Positions 1 to 9,066 of a stretch of 64,000 bases of DNA are shown piece after piece (the stretch's first letter is position 1; every line of letters begins with the position of its first letter). A model generated the notes under the pieces. It worked only from the letters and a program-made list of their open reading frames with translations, was not told where the DNA came from and did not search any database. The DNA is from Paenibacillus protaetiae (GTDB lineage Bacteria > Bacillota > Bacilli > Paenibacillales > Paenibacillaceae). A program made the translations under genes and the position numbers. The stretch lies in assembly GCF_004135365.1 (NCBI RefSeq), contig NZ_CP035492.1:2044501-2108500 (forward strand), given 5' to 3'.

Positions 1-804
1 CTTCACATGGGCGCTGACCGCCGCCAGCAGCTGTTCCGCCCATTGTATGGCTCCGCAGCTGCCCAGCCCTTCCTCGCATGCTATAAGGACGCACCACTCT
101 CCATCCCGCATTTGAATGACAGATCCGGTCTCCAGGCCGTTTGACTTCAGCTTGTCGCGCAGCACATTGCAGACGGCAAAATTCCACAGCTTGCGTTCCT
201 TGTCGCCCCAATTGCGCCAGTCTTTCGCCGCTTCCGAGCCAACGTCCACATCCAGCACGATTAACGCATAGGGGCGGAGCAGGCGCTGCTGCTCATCCCC
301 GGCATACAGCCAGCTGCTGGCGGTTAAATCCGAATAATCCATCAAAATGTCGTATAACAGCTTTTCGTTGATCAGATCAAACATTTTGTTCAACTTGTGC
401 TGTTCCTCCTGCTGCTGCTTCAGCAAAGCGCGCCGGGAGGACATAATGCGTGCAATGACCCCGGTCAGCTCATCATACGGTATCGGCTTCAGCATATAAT
501 CCTTGACGCCGTATTGGATCGCCTTCCGCGTATAGGCAAAATCCTGATACCCCGACAGCATAATGACTTCGCAGCCGATTTCCTGCTCCCGGATGCGGCG
601 GACAAGCTCCAGTCCATCCATCATCGGCATCCGGATATCGCACAACACAAGGTCGATCGGCTCCGCTTCCAACTTCTCGAGCGCCTCCAGCCCGTTTTTG
701 GCCGTTCCCGCCACCGTCAGGCCAAGCAAATCCCAAGGAACCACCTTTTCCAGGTTGCGGGTAATATGCGGCTCATCGTCTACCAGCAGCACCTTTCCGT
801 TCAT
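1..804 (-). CDS. YesN-type response regulator (C-terminus beyond window)
   Basis: Response regulator of a two-component system, cut by the window edge, so only about the first 268 residues are visible. It opens with a receiver domain: MNGKVLLVDDEPH at the N-terminus, phospho-acceptor Asp56 in LVLCDIRMP, and the conserved Lys106 in YMLKPIPYDE. A long linker follows that lacks enhancer or OmpR-type motifs, which fits the YesN/AraC class, whose C-terminal helix-turn-helix would lie outside the window. Its ATG overlaps the stop of the upstream YesM-type kinase gene as ATGA, so the two are translationally coupled and almost certainly partners. With the solute-binding lipoprotein upstream, the likely role is control of carbohydrate uptake genes (inference). 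Receiver assignment is firm; the AraC output domain is inferred. Confidence 0.88.
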   Translation of the reverse strand, partial: MNGKVLLVDDEPHITRNLEKVVPWDLLGLTVAGTAKNGLEALEKLEAEPIDLVLCDIRMPMMDGLELVRRIREQEIGCEVIMLSGYQDFAYTRKAIQYGVKDYMLKPIPYDELTGVIARIMSSRRALLKQQQEEQHKLNKMFDLINEKLLYDILMDYSDLTASSWLYAGDEQQRLLRPYALIVLDVDVGSEAAKDWRNWGDKERKLWNFAVCNVLRDKLKSNGLETGSVIQMRDGEWCVLIACEEGLGSCGAIQWAEQLLAAVSAHVK

Positions 805-2633
805 GACTGATCACCTCTGTTTTTCGGAATGATACAACGAATAGTCGTCCCCCAGCCTTCCTGGCTGCAAATCATCATGCCGTATGCTGCGCCGTAATGA
901 ATACGCAGCCGGTCTGCGACGTTGCGCAAGCCAAGCCCTCTTCGTTCGCCCAGCTCAGCTGCATCCATCTGCCTGCTGCTGCGGATGCCGCTTCCCGGCG
1001 CAACGCTTTGGCTTAATTTCAGAAGCGCGGCTTCGCTCATGCCCGTGCCGTTATCCGTAACTGTAAACACAAGATGGCTCGCTGCCGCCTCCACCTTAAT
1101 ATGAATAATTCCCGTCCCGTATTCGATCCCTTCAAAGCCGTGCTGAATGCTGTTCTCGACAAGCGGCTGCAGCGTCAGCTTCAATATCGTATATTCAAGC
1201 GCTTCTTCCGGCACATCCAGTTCGTATACAAACAAATCTTCAAACCGGTATTTCTGAATTTCCAGGTAGCTGCGGACATGCTCGATTTCCTGCTGCACCG
1301 ACAGCTCCTCGGACTGATGCAGGCTCATGCGCAGCAAATTGCTGAGCCGCCGCACCATCAGCATAATTTTGGCGCCGTCGTTTTGCGCGGCAAGCGCATT
1401 GATCGACTCCAGCGTATTAAACAGAAAATGCGGCTTGATCTGCGCCTGCATCAACATCATTTCCGCGTGCTGCTTGCGCGCCTGCTCGCTCCGCACCTCC
1501 GTCAGCAGCGAGCCGATCCGCTCGACCATGCTGTTGAAGCTGCTGGCCAGCAGCACCGTCTCATCTTTGCCTTGCGCGCTTACCCGGATGTCGAGCAGGC
1601 CCTGCTCGACAAGCTTCATTTTGCGGACGACACGGATGATCGACCTGGCTACCCGGTTTACAAAAAAGACGTTGAACAATATAGCGGACAACACGCAAAG
1701 CAGCGTAATCATGCCGATCCACTGCATAAACCGTTCGCTTTCGTTCGTTAAGGAATCCCACGATTTCACCGACACCAATATCCAGCCGTTCAAGTTCAGC
1801 TTATAAGCGGAAACCAGGCTGTCTTCCCCCCTGAACCGCATGCGCGCGCTCGAATAACTGCCGGTCTCCTCCAGCGTTGCGCTAGTAATGTCGCTAATGC
1901 TGCGCCCTTCCAGCTCGCGGTTACTGTCCAGCAGAATGAGCCCCTGCTGATTCAAAATAAAATATTGATCCTGCGGCAAATGCTGTACGGACGGATTTAA
2001 AAAGGTTTTCAGCATGGAATACACCTCTTCCGTCTTGTACTGCGTAATCATAACGCCCAAATCATTAAACGTTGTCATATCTTTAACGAGGCGCATCTGC
2101 GTAAACAAAGGCGGCTCCACCCCTGTCAGCTCCTGCTGCTCGTAAGGGCCGATCCACAGCGGCCGGCCGCCAAGCTTCATCATGTCCGCATAAGAGGACT
2201 GCTTTTGCAGCAGATCAAACGAGATGGGCCGGAACGTCGTCGGGTCGTTCCGGAACGCTTGGAACATTGTGCCGTCCATCGCGTACAACACCACATAGCT
2301 GACTGCAGGATGCTGGAACAGTATCCTCTTCATTTCTTTTTCCGCCTGGTTGATTGCAATGAGCGCGCTTGCGTCATCCTTCGATACCGCTGCGCTGTAC
2401 TTCAGCGTATCCTGCACCTCGGAGCTCGTCAGGTTGCCGTCCGAAAGCTGATCCAGCTCTTTGAAAAAATAACCGATATTGCCGGCTACCGCCTTAAGCG
2501 ATATTTCCGTTTGTTCACTATATTTTTTCTCCATCAGCTTCTCGGAATTTAAAAAAGAAACGATGCCTAACCCAAACATCGGGATGACGACCAGGCCAAT
2601 AAAAGCGAGCATAAGCTTTGGTCTTAAGTTCAT
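801..2633 (-). CDS. YesM-type sensor histidine kinase
   Basis: Membrane sensor kinase of 610 residues, typical for the YesM family. There is an N-terminal membrane segment (about 8-28), an extracellular dCache-like sensor region (about 35-295), a second membrane segment (about 303-326), a HAMP region (about 326-375), a His_kinase domain with the phospho-acceptor His402 in QIKPHFLFNTLES, and a HATPase domain with the N-box LQPLVENSIQHGF (Asn494) and a glycine box GLGLRNVADRL. It phosphorylates the response regulator encoded directly downstream, with an ATGA overlap. The solute-binding lipoprotein gene ends 27 bases upstream, so the three form an operon. Kinases of this family usually sense extracellular sugars or oligosaccharides alone or through a binding protein; the ligand cannot be read from the sequence. 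Confidence 0.93.
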   Translation of the reverse strand: MNLRPKLMLAFIGLVVIPMFGLGIVSFLNSEKLMEKKYSEQTEISLKAVAGNIGYFFKELDQLSDGNLTSSEVQDTLKYSAAVSKDDASALIAINQAEKEMKRILFQHPAVSYVVLYAMDGTMFQAFRNDPTTFRPISFDLLQKQSSYADMMKLGGRPLWIGPYEQQELTGVEPPLFTQMRLVKDMTTFNDLGVMITQYKTEEVYSMLKTFLNPSVQHLPQDQYFILNQQGLILLDSNRELEGRSISDITSATLEETGSYSSARMRFRGEDSLVSAYKLNLNGWILVSVKSWDSLTNESERFMQWIGMITLLCVLSAILFNVFFVNRVARSIIRVVRKMKLVEQGLLDIRVSAQGKDETVLLASSFNSMVERIGSLLTEVRSEQARKQHAEMMLMQAQIKPHFLFNTLESINALAAQNDGAKIMLMVRRLSNLLRMSLHQSEELSVQQEIEHVRSYLEIQKYRFEDLFVYELDVPEEALEYTILKLTLQPLVENSIQHGFEGIEYGTGIIHIKVEAAASHLVFTVTDNGTGMSEAALLKLSQSVAPGSGIRSSRQMDAAELGERRGLGLRNVADRLRIHYGAAYGMMICSQEGWGTTIRCIIPKNRGDQS

Positions 2634-2660
2634 CCGGTATGCTCCCTTCCTGCCTGCCCG

Positions 2661-3986
2661 TTAATGGCTTGCATTCGCTTTGTCCTGCGACTTCTGGATT
2701 TCCTGCGCCACCGCCTCCGGCGTGTTTACTTTGCCGATCAGTTCCTGCAGGCCGATGTTGATATCGGAACCGACAGCCGGCGTGACAATAGAGTCATACG
2801 CTTTCCAGGACGAAGTAGCCGAGCTCATCACCTGCAAAATTTCCGCTGTCAGCGGGTCAATGCCGCTTAAATCGGAAAGCTTCATCGAAGGCAGCACCTG
2901 CGCCTTCACGAGTGTTTCCTTCTGCACAGCCTCCGTGTAAAAGTTGGCGATAAATGTTTTGGCCGCTTCAATCTGGTCGGGGTCCATATTGGCGGAAAAC
3001 CCGAATCCGTTGGAATAAGAAGCGTTTATCGACGTTTGGTCGCCTTTGCCGCCGGGAATGGAAGGAAATGCAAAATAACCGATTTTCCCCTGCATGCTGC
3101 CCGCCTCTTCGCCGGTGAACCGGCTGGCGTCCCAGGTCCCGGTAAAGACCATAGCCGCTTTGCCGGAAAGCAGCTGCGCCCCTTGATCCGTATAAGGCAG
3201 CCCGAGGGCGCCTTTCGTAAAATAATCGTTATTGACCAGCTCGGCATAATTTTTAAAGCCTCGGATAAAATCCGGGTCCGTCCATTTCGTCTCGCCGGTC
3301 ACCACTTTATTAAGTGCATCAATGCCAACATTCCGCTCCATAATCGTATTCCACAACATGCCGTTAACCCAGCCGTCTTTGGCTGCAAGGCCAAACGGCG
3401 TATACCCGGCTGCTTTGATCCGGTCCGCCGCCGCAAGCAGCTCGTTCCATGTTTTTGGAATCGCAATCTGCAGTTCATTAAATATATCTTTATTGTAAAA
3501 AATCGCTTCGCTGTATCCGCCGTACGGCAAGCCGTACACTTTGCCGTCAATGGTGAATTCATCCAAGCTCGCAAATTTGTCCCGGATGCCGAGCTCGTCA
3601 ATAATAGGCGTTAAATCAAGCATACGCCCGGCCTTTACATACAGGTTTAAATCGGACCCGCCAAACACTTCGAATATATCGGGCGGATTGCCCGCGATCA
3701 TTTCCGCCTTCAGCTTCTGGTCGCGGTTGACGATTTCATCAATGCCCTCCAGCTGGAACGTTAAGCCCGGGTTTTCATCCTCCGTTTTTTTAACGACATT
3801 CTCTAATATTTGCAGCCTTGTTTTTGTCGTTTCTTTAATTTGCGTATGCCGCAGCGACAAGGTAACTTGTTTGTTCATGCCTGCCTTCCGGGTGTTGTCC
3901 GGCGCCTGCTCGTTCATGCAGGCCGTTAACGGAATCATCATGGCTAAGAGTACCGCAGCCAAACCTAAAGCTCCCTTTTGCATCAT
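2661..3986 (-). CDS. ABC transporter solute-binding lipoprotein (family 1)
   Basis: Extracellular solute-binding protein of 441 residues. A lipoprotein signal peptide with lipobox LTAC ends near residue 23. The body has the family-1 (maltose-type) binding-protein layout, with GNPPDIFEVFGGSD early on and GLPYGGYSEAIFYNKDIF in the centre. It would be tethered to the outer face of the membrane and bind a sugar or oligosaccharide. It is the first gene of an apparent operon with the YesM/YesN pair; no permease or ATPase is visible here, so these may lie beyond the left edge, or the protein may act as a co-sensor for the kinase (inference). The start is preceded by AAAGGGGG; ATG codons at 3986 and 3983 are both possible. 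Confidence 0.9.
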   Translation of the reverse strand: MMQKGALGLAAVLLAMMIPLTACMNEQAPDNTRKAGMNKQVTLSLRHTQIKETTKTRLQILENVVKKTEDENPGLTFQLEGIDEIVNRDQKLKAEMIAGNPPDIFEVFGGSDLNLYVKAGRMLDLTPIIDELGIRDKFASLDEFTIDGKVYGLPYGGYSEAIFYNKDIFNELQIAIPKTWNELLAAADRIKAAGYTPFGLAAKDGWVNGMLWNTIMERNVGIDALNKVVTGETKWTDPDFIRGFKNYAELVNNDYFTKGALGLPYTDQGAQLLSGKAAMVFTGTWDASRFTGEEAGSMQGKIGYFAFPSIPGGKGDQTSINASYSNGFGFSANMDPDQIEAAKTFIANFYTEAVQKETLVKAQVLPSMKLSDLSGIDPLTAEILQVMSSATSSWKAYDSIVTPAVGSDINIGLQELIGKVNTPEAVAQEIQKSQDKANASH

Positions 3987-4118
3987 ACGCCCCCTTTGTC
4001 CAACCTTAATAACCTCCGAGCACTCGCTATATTTCTTCTATTATAGTATCGGATAAGACGGAAGTGGAGGTTAAAATTACGTTCACAGAGGGGGATTATT
4101 CTCTTGGAGCATCTGAAT

Positions 4119-4165
4119 AAAAAAAAGCAGACTGCCTGGCCGTCATGGGCCAAGCAGTCTGCTTT
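4119..4165 (-). terminator. Intrinsic terminator after SNF2 operon
   Basis: A 12-bp perfect stem (AAAGCAGACTGC with GCAGTCTGCTTT) extended by TGGCC/GGCCA is followed on the minus strand by eight T residues. It lies just downstream of the small gene that ends at 4187. Confidence 0.88.
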
Positions 4166-4186
4166 CTTCATATTTCTTCGCTCCTC

Positions 4187-4381
4187 TTAGCGAGGCATGC
4201 TGCGGATATGCTCGCGGATCGCTTCATAGAACTGCAACCATTCCCGGCTTTCCTGCCCGGTGGAACCTATGCCGGACGGGCTGGGACCGGGCGTCGTTTC
4301 CCCGTTTGTCCCGGTCTCCTCCTGTGCCGGCCGCTGCTGGCCGTCAGGCAGCCCGTTACGCTGCCAGCGCAATCGTTCCAT
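4187..4381 (-). CDS. Small hypothetical protein following SNF2 gene
   Basis: Polar protein of about 64 residues of unknown function. Its middle is rich in Gly, Pro, Thr and Gln; the C-terminal third (EWLQFYEAIREHIRSM) looks like an amphipathic helix. The frame follows directly on the SNF2 stop codon: a GTG at 4393 abuts it, and an ATG at 4381 lies 11 bases after the AAAGGATAGG motif. I prefer the ATG. It sits before the terminator shared with the SNF2 gene, so it would be co-transcribed. Coding status rests on position and spacing rather than on a recognised family. Confidence 0.55.
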   Translation of the reverse strand: MERLRWQRNGLPDGQQRPAQEETGTNGETTPGPSPSGIGSTGQESREWLQFYEAIREHIRSMPR

Positions 4382-4393
4382 AATGCTCAACAC

Positions 4394-7288
4394 CTATCCT
4401 TTCAGCCAGTCTTTGCGCAGCGAGAACAGCTCCTTCAGCTCATCAGTCGACAGTTCGGTTATCCACTGCTCCGATTGGCTGACGATCTGTTCGTTTAGCG
4501 ACTGCTTCCGGTCTATCATTTCATCAATTTTTTCTTCCAGCGTGCCAAGCGTAATAAACTTGTGCACCTGCACCTTTTTCGTCTGCCCGATCCGGAACGC
4601 CCGGTCGGTCGCCTGATTTTCCACGGCAGGATTCCACCACCGGTCGAAATGGAACACATGGTTCGCGGCCGTTAAGTTCAGGCCGGTTCCGCCCGCCTTC
4701 AGCGATAGCACAAAAGCCGGGCAGACGATGCCGGAATCCTGAAAGCCTTCGATCATTTCATCCCGTTTCTGCTTCGGCACGCCGCCGTGCAAATAAGGAA
4801 TCGGCGAGCCAAGCTTCTGCTCCAGCAGGCGCTGAATTTGGCTGCCCATTTCTACAAATTGGGTAAAGATGAGGCACCGTTCCCCTTCAGCTGCAATTTC
4901 CTCGACCATTTCCACAAGCCGGGTCATTTTGCCGGAACGTTCTTCTTCCCAAAGCTTCTCCCCTTCCTGGGAAGCAAGCAGCGCCGGATGGTCGCACAGC
5001 TGCTTCAGCCGCGTCAGCGATGCAAGAATCAGTCCCCGGCGCTGCATGGCGCCTAACGTATCAAGCTTCTCCAGCAGGTCGGATACAATATTCTCGTAAA
5101 TAGCGCCTTGCTCGGCCGTCAGCGAAATAAACGTTTTGGACTCGTATTTGTCAGGCAGTGACAGCTGGATAGCCGGGTCCTTTTTCACCCGACGCAGCAT
5201 AAACGGCCGCACCCAGCGCTGGAGCGACTTGATCTGCTCCTCGTCACGCGATTTTTCGATCGGATTCACAACAGCTTTGCGGAATTCATTCATGCTGCCC
5301 AAATAGCCGGGATTAATAAAATCATAAATGGACCACAGCTCGGTAAGCCGGTTTTCCATCGGGGTGCCGGTTAAAGCGATCCGATGGTAGGCAGGCATCG
5401 AACGGATTGCCGCCGACTGCTTCGTATATACGTTTTTAATATTTTGCGCTTCATCCAGGCATAACGCATTCCACTCCACAGCCGATAAATCATCTTCATC
5501 GAGCTGCGCCAGCGAATACGACGTAATGACCAGATCCTTATCTCCGATTTCTTGGCGGAAATCCGGCCCTTTGCTTCTTTTAGGCCCATAATGAACATGA
5601 ACATTCAAGAACGGTGCAAACCGCTCCAGCTCCTTTTGCCAGTTGCCGATGACCGAGGTCGGGCATATAAGGAGCGACGGCCCGTGCCGCTGATTTTCCT
5701 GTTCCTTCACATAAGCCAAATAGGTTATGAACTGAATGGTTTTGCCAAGGCCCATATCATCGGCCAAAACGCCGCCAAGCCCAAACCGGCGCAAAAACAA
5801 AAGCCAGCTGACACCCTGGAGCTGGTACGGCCGCAATTCGCCGTGCAGATGCTCCGGCTTGTCGATGAGCGGAATTTCCGACGATTGCTGAAGCTGCGAC
5901 AGCCACGCTGTCAAATGCTCGTTCAGCTCAACTTCCGCCCGCACGATCCTCTCATCCGGCTCGTCTTCATCCAGCGAAAAACCTCCGTGCAAATGCATCT
6001 CCAGCACATCGCGGAAGGTCAGTCCCTTTTTTTTGCCGACCCGCTTCATCAGCAGCTTGATCTGCTCGATATCCTGCGGGTCCAAATGAACCCACTCGCC
6101 GCCAATGTTGGCCAGCCGCCGGTTCTCCTCTGCAAGCCGCATAAAGTCCGCCTCCGTCAAATCGACGTTGCCGACCGCAAGCTTCCAGTCGAATTGGACA
6201 ATTTGATTTAAGCCAAACATCGGTTCCGCCGCTGAACCAACCGACGATTTCATCTTGGCCTTCAGCCTCAGCTTGCGTGAACGGACCGCTTCCCACCAGC
6301 CGGGCAGCAATACGGGGCTCCCGCCTTCAAGCAGCTTGATGCTGAAAGTCTCCATGAACTGCCATGCTTCATGATCCGATAAAATCAGCTTTAAATGAGC
6401 CGGGTCCAGTTTATCCTCCCATTCCGGCAGCGCAGCAAGCCATTTGGCCTGCTCCTTGGCCATCTTGGCGGGCAGCAGCGGCAGCCATTCCTCCGGAATA
6501 GCGCCCGCTTCCGCATATCGCCAGCCGGCTGCTTCCTGCGCGTCCCTGCGCAGCGGCAGCCATTCGCCGCCTTCACGGCTTTGCAAGGCTGGGCGAAGCC
6601 GCCAGCCCCGCTCCTCATTAGGCTCAACAAGCTGGAGCGCTACCCGGAAAGGCAAATTATCTTTGCGGATGCCGATCGCAACAAGCCAATCTTCCTCATC
6701 GGCGGACTTATGCCGGACAACCGATTCGCCTTGGGCGGCTTCGATCTGCCGGTAGGCGTCCTGCGCCGGGCGGCTTTCATGGATCGCCGCTTCGACCGCA
6801 TAAGTCAGCCACTCATTGATCGCCGCCGCTTCCGAACGTGAAGCTTGCAGCATATTTTGCCACACCTGCTGCAGCCTGATCTCCTGTTCGGGAAACGCCA
6901 GCTTCCATGCTCTCGCCGAGTCCGACCAGCGCCCCCAATCCGGTATATACCAGCCGTTCAGCAGCGCATGCCTAATCATGCTTGCCGCCGCCTGCAGCCG
7001 TTTAGCCTCCTCCGTCCATTCCAGCCGAAGCAGCCGGACCGGCTTAGGGGCAGCCAAATAATCGAGCGCCAGCAGCGGAGGGACCAGAAGCCCGTTTCGC
7101 CCGTCAATCGCGGTCTCCTCTACATCCGCTCCGTACCATGACGGCTTATGCCAAGCAAATAGTACCTGCTTCAGCCTTGCCGCCGCTTCCGGCCTTCGTG
7201 CTTCCTGCAGCACGATGCTTTGCTTGCCGCTGTGCCAATAACCGTCTATGACCGGCGGTTCAGCTCCAGCACCGATAAATGCTCTCAT
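4394..7288 (-). CDS. SNF2-family DNA-dependent ATPase/helicase
   Basis: Swi2/Snf2-type ATPase of 964 residues, resembling Bacillus YwqA. The N-terminal half carries the bacterial SNF2-associated region. The motor begins near residue 485: Walker A DMGLGKT at 511-517, the Walker B variant DEAQ at 612-615 in place of DEAH, LTGTPMENRL (motif III) and, in the C-terminal RecA lobe, LSLKAGGTGLNL and ATDRAFRIGQ (motifs V and VI). These enzymes move on double-stranded DNA and remodel protein-DNA complexes; the substrate is unknown. The start codon overlaps the stop of the SWIM zinc-finger gene (ATGA), indicating coupled production of the two proteins, a pairing also seen in Bacillus (ywqB-ywqA). Confidence 0.95.
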   Translation of the reverse strand: MRAFIGAGAEPPVIDGYWHSGKQSIVLQEARRPEAAARLKQVLFAWHKPSWYGADVEETAIDGRNGLLVPPLLALDYLAAPKPVRLLRLEWTEEAKRLQAAASMIRHALLNGWYIPDWGRWSDSARAWKLAFPEQEIRLQQVWQNMLQASRSEAAAINEWLTYAVEAAIHESRPAQDAYRQIEAAQGESVVRHKSADEEDWLVAIGIRKDNLPFRVALQLVEPNEERGWRLRPALQSREGGEWLPLRRDAQEAAGWRYAEAGAIPEEWLPLLPAKMAKEQAKWLAALPEWEDKLDPAHLKLILSDHEAWQFMETFSIKLLEGGSPVLLPGWWEAVRSRKLRLKAKMKSSVGSAAEPMFGLNQIVQFDWKLAVGNVDLTEADFMRLAEENRRLANIGGEWVHLDPQDIEQIKLLMKRVGKKKGLTFRDVLEMHLHGGFSLDEDEPDERIVRAEVELNEHLTAWLSQLQQSSEIPLIDKPEHLHGELRPYQLQGVSWLLFLRRFGLGGVLADDMGLGKTIQFITYLAYVKEQENQRHGPSLLICPTSVIGNWQKELERFAPFLNVHVHYGPKRSKGPDFRQEIGDKDLVITSYSLAQLDEDDLSAVEWNALCLDEAQNIKNVYTKQSAAIRSMPAYHRIALTGTPMENRLTELWSIYDFINPGYLGSMNEFRKAVVNPIEKSRDEEQIKSLQRWVRPFMLRRVKKDPAIQLSLPDKYESKTFISLTAEQGAIYENIVSDLLEKLDTLGAMQRRGLILASLTRLKQLCDHPALLASQEGEKLWEEERSGKMTRLVEMVEEIAAEGERCLIFTQFVEMGSQIQRLLEQKLGSPIPYLHGGVPKQKRDEMIEGFQDSGIVCPAFVLSLKAGGTGLNLTAANHVFHFDRWWNPAVENQATDRAFRIGQTKKVQVHKFITLGTLEEKIDEMIDRKQSLNEQIVSQSEQWITELSTDELKELFSLRKDWLKG

Positions 7289-8880
7289 GGTATAAATTTT
7301 CCTTTCCTCAGTTCTTCCTGCAGCGCGCGCAGCCGTCCAAACCTGTGAATAAGGTTATCTAAATATCGCTGCCAGACATCGGACAGCTTCTCCGCTTTAT
7401 ATAATCGCTCCAGCTTTTTCAGCTGCTTCACCGCCAGCTTGTAGCCTTGCCTGTTCCGGGCGGCGATCCAGTCTTCCGCCGCTTGATGGTACAGCGGAAT
7501 CATAATCGCAGGAGCTGCTTTCATCACATCTTTGACATCCTGGGCGTCCATATCGTCCGGGTGGATGCCCATAAGCAGCTGAAGATCCGCCCATTCCTCG
7601 TACTTATGCACCGACAGCCAATGCTCGGAAAGCTCTATATACGAATACGGCAGCAGATCGGTCATATAGCGCGTCCAGACCGGGTTCGAAGGCTGATCCA
7701 CATCCGCCGCCCGGCATAACGTGACGAAGGATGCTATCGTACGCGAGTTGCGGGAGCTGCGGATGCGCTCGTAAATAAACGCCATCCATTGCCCGAACAA
7801 TTCCCAATCTTGTTCATCCAGCCGTTGTGAAGCGCATGGATATACAATAGATTGGATTTTGTCAAATTCCGTCTGATCCAAATAAGCGAGCGCCTTGCTG
7901 TCTTCCTTCACGAAAAAAGACATCATCGCGAGCGCTGTCCGGATAAACGACAGATTGACTTCCGCTGCTCCCAGCGCAGCCGTCTGCTCCAGCGCATGCT
8001 GCTCCCTGTCGCGCCAGCCCGGCTGCTGCGACATTTTTTCGCATATCGCCATATATAAATAAGTCCACTCGAATAACGTCCGTTCCGTGCCCAGCGCGCG
8101 TTTCTTCACATATTCCTTCAAAAATTGAATCCATTCCAGCTCGTCGTGCCCCATACTTTCAGGAGACAGCTCAAGAGCCAGGGCATAATAATGTTCCACC
8201 CACGGCTCAGCCATTCTTGCAAACGACATTTCATGGTAATAACGGCTGAACGAATCCACCGAGTTAATGGCCCGTTCCGCCTGATCTAGCACAAAGGCGA
8301 CCGCAAGCATCCAGTGAATCCGCTGCAGCGGCCGTTCCCAATCTCTGGCGCTTCCTTTCAGCGATTGAAGCACGGGCTGAAGCGCATGTAAGGAATGATG
8401 GCATTTGCGCCATTCCTCCCCATGCTCCTGCTTCATCCATTCCAGCCACTGATCCGGATGGGCTTCTTGCGGCCTGCCGGCCGGACTTAATCCGCTCCGC
8501 TGCGGCTGAGCCTTATGCCGTCCGGCTGCCTCAGCCCCGCCGTTTCTCAGCCGGCTGTATGCATGCTTCGCTTCGTCCTCTCCAAACGCGTTCCGCGTAT
8601 AAGCAAAATAAACCGCCGCCATATGTTCACAAGGATTGTCCTGGGGGCAGGTGCAAGTACTGTATTTGAACTGGCCGGCATCAAGCCCCACCATATACAT
8701 TTCGCCTGCGCCATGGACGCTTGCAAATAAAGTATCTCCATCGATAAGCTTCAAGCTCAGCACACGATCATTCATGAAATAATCCCAGCCGCGGATGACA
8801 ATCTCATCGCTTATTTGTTCTCCGATCGAAGCTTCCAGCCGCCCCTGCAACGATTCATCAAGTCTGAGCAAGATGTTCAC
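7285..8880 (-). CDS. SWIM zinc-finger protein (YwqB-like)
   Basis: Protein of 531 residues with a SWIM zinc finger near its N-terminus: Cys76-x-Cys78-x5-Cys84-x-His86 in CTCPQDNPCEHMAAV. SWIM domains bind zinc and mediate DNA or protein contacts. The rest is mainly helical, rich in Trp and Leu, and has no recognised catalytic motif; a helical-repeat scaffold is possible (inference). Translation appears to start at a GTG codon. Its stop overlaps the start of the SNF2 gene, so it is probably the partner or targeting subunit of that ATPase. This resembles the Bacillus ywqB-ywqA arrangement. Confidence 0.88.
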   Translation of the reverse strand: MNILLRLDESLQGRLEASIGEQISDEIVIRGWDYFMNDRVLSLKLIDGDTLFASVHGAGEMYMVGLDAGQFKYSTCTCPQDNPCEHMAAVYFAYTRNAFGEDEAKHAYSRLRNGGAEAAGRHKAQPQRSGLSPAGRPQEAHPDQWLEWMKQEHGEEWRKCHHSLHALQPVLQSLKGSARDWERPLQRIHWMLAVAFVLDQAERAINSVDSFSRYYHEMSFARMAEPWVEHYYALALELSPESMGHDELEWIQFLKEYVKKRALGTERTLFEWTYLYMAICEKMSQQPGWRDREQHALEQTAALGAAEVNLSFIRTALAMMSFFVKEDSKALAYLDQTEFDKIQSIVYPCASQRLDEQDWELFGQWMAFIYERIRSSRNSRTIASFVTLCRAADVDQPSNPVWTRYMTDLLPYSYIELSEHWLSVHKYEEWADLQLLMGIHPDDMDAQDVKDVMKAAPAIMIPLYHQAAEDWIAARNRQGYKLAVKQLKKLERLYKAEKLSDVWQRYLDNLIHRFGRLRALQEELRKGKFIP

Positions 8881-9014
8881 CTACCGTTCTTCCAGCATTC
8901 CAATTATTATAACACAAATTATTTCGCGGAAGATGACACGAACAGCCTCTGCTGCACAATAATGGCCGTGCGCTTTACTTCCCGGAACTAGCGGCAGGCT
9001 GTTCAGCAACAACG

Positions 9015-9050
9015 AAAAAGCGGCGCCAGGATTCCCTCCTGAGCGCCGCT
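9015..9050 (-). terminator. Intrinsic terminator after sensor kinase
   Basis: Stem AGCGGCGC/GCGCCGCT with an inner CAGGA/TCCTG pairing is followed on the minus strand by TTTTTCG. It lies 16 bases after the restored stop codon of the frameshifted kinase gene, which supports the longer gene boundary. Confidence 0.85.
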
Positions 9051-9066
9051 GCGGCTGAACCTGTAA

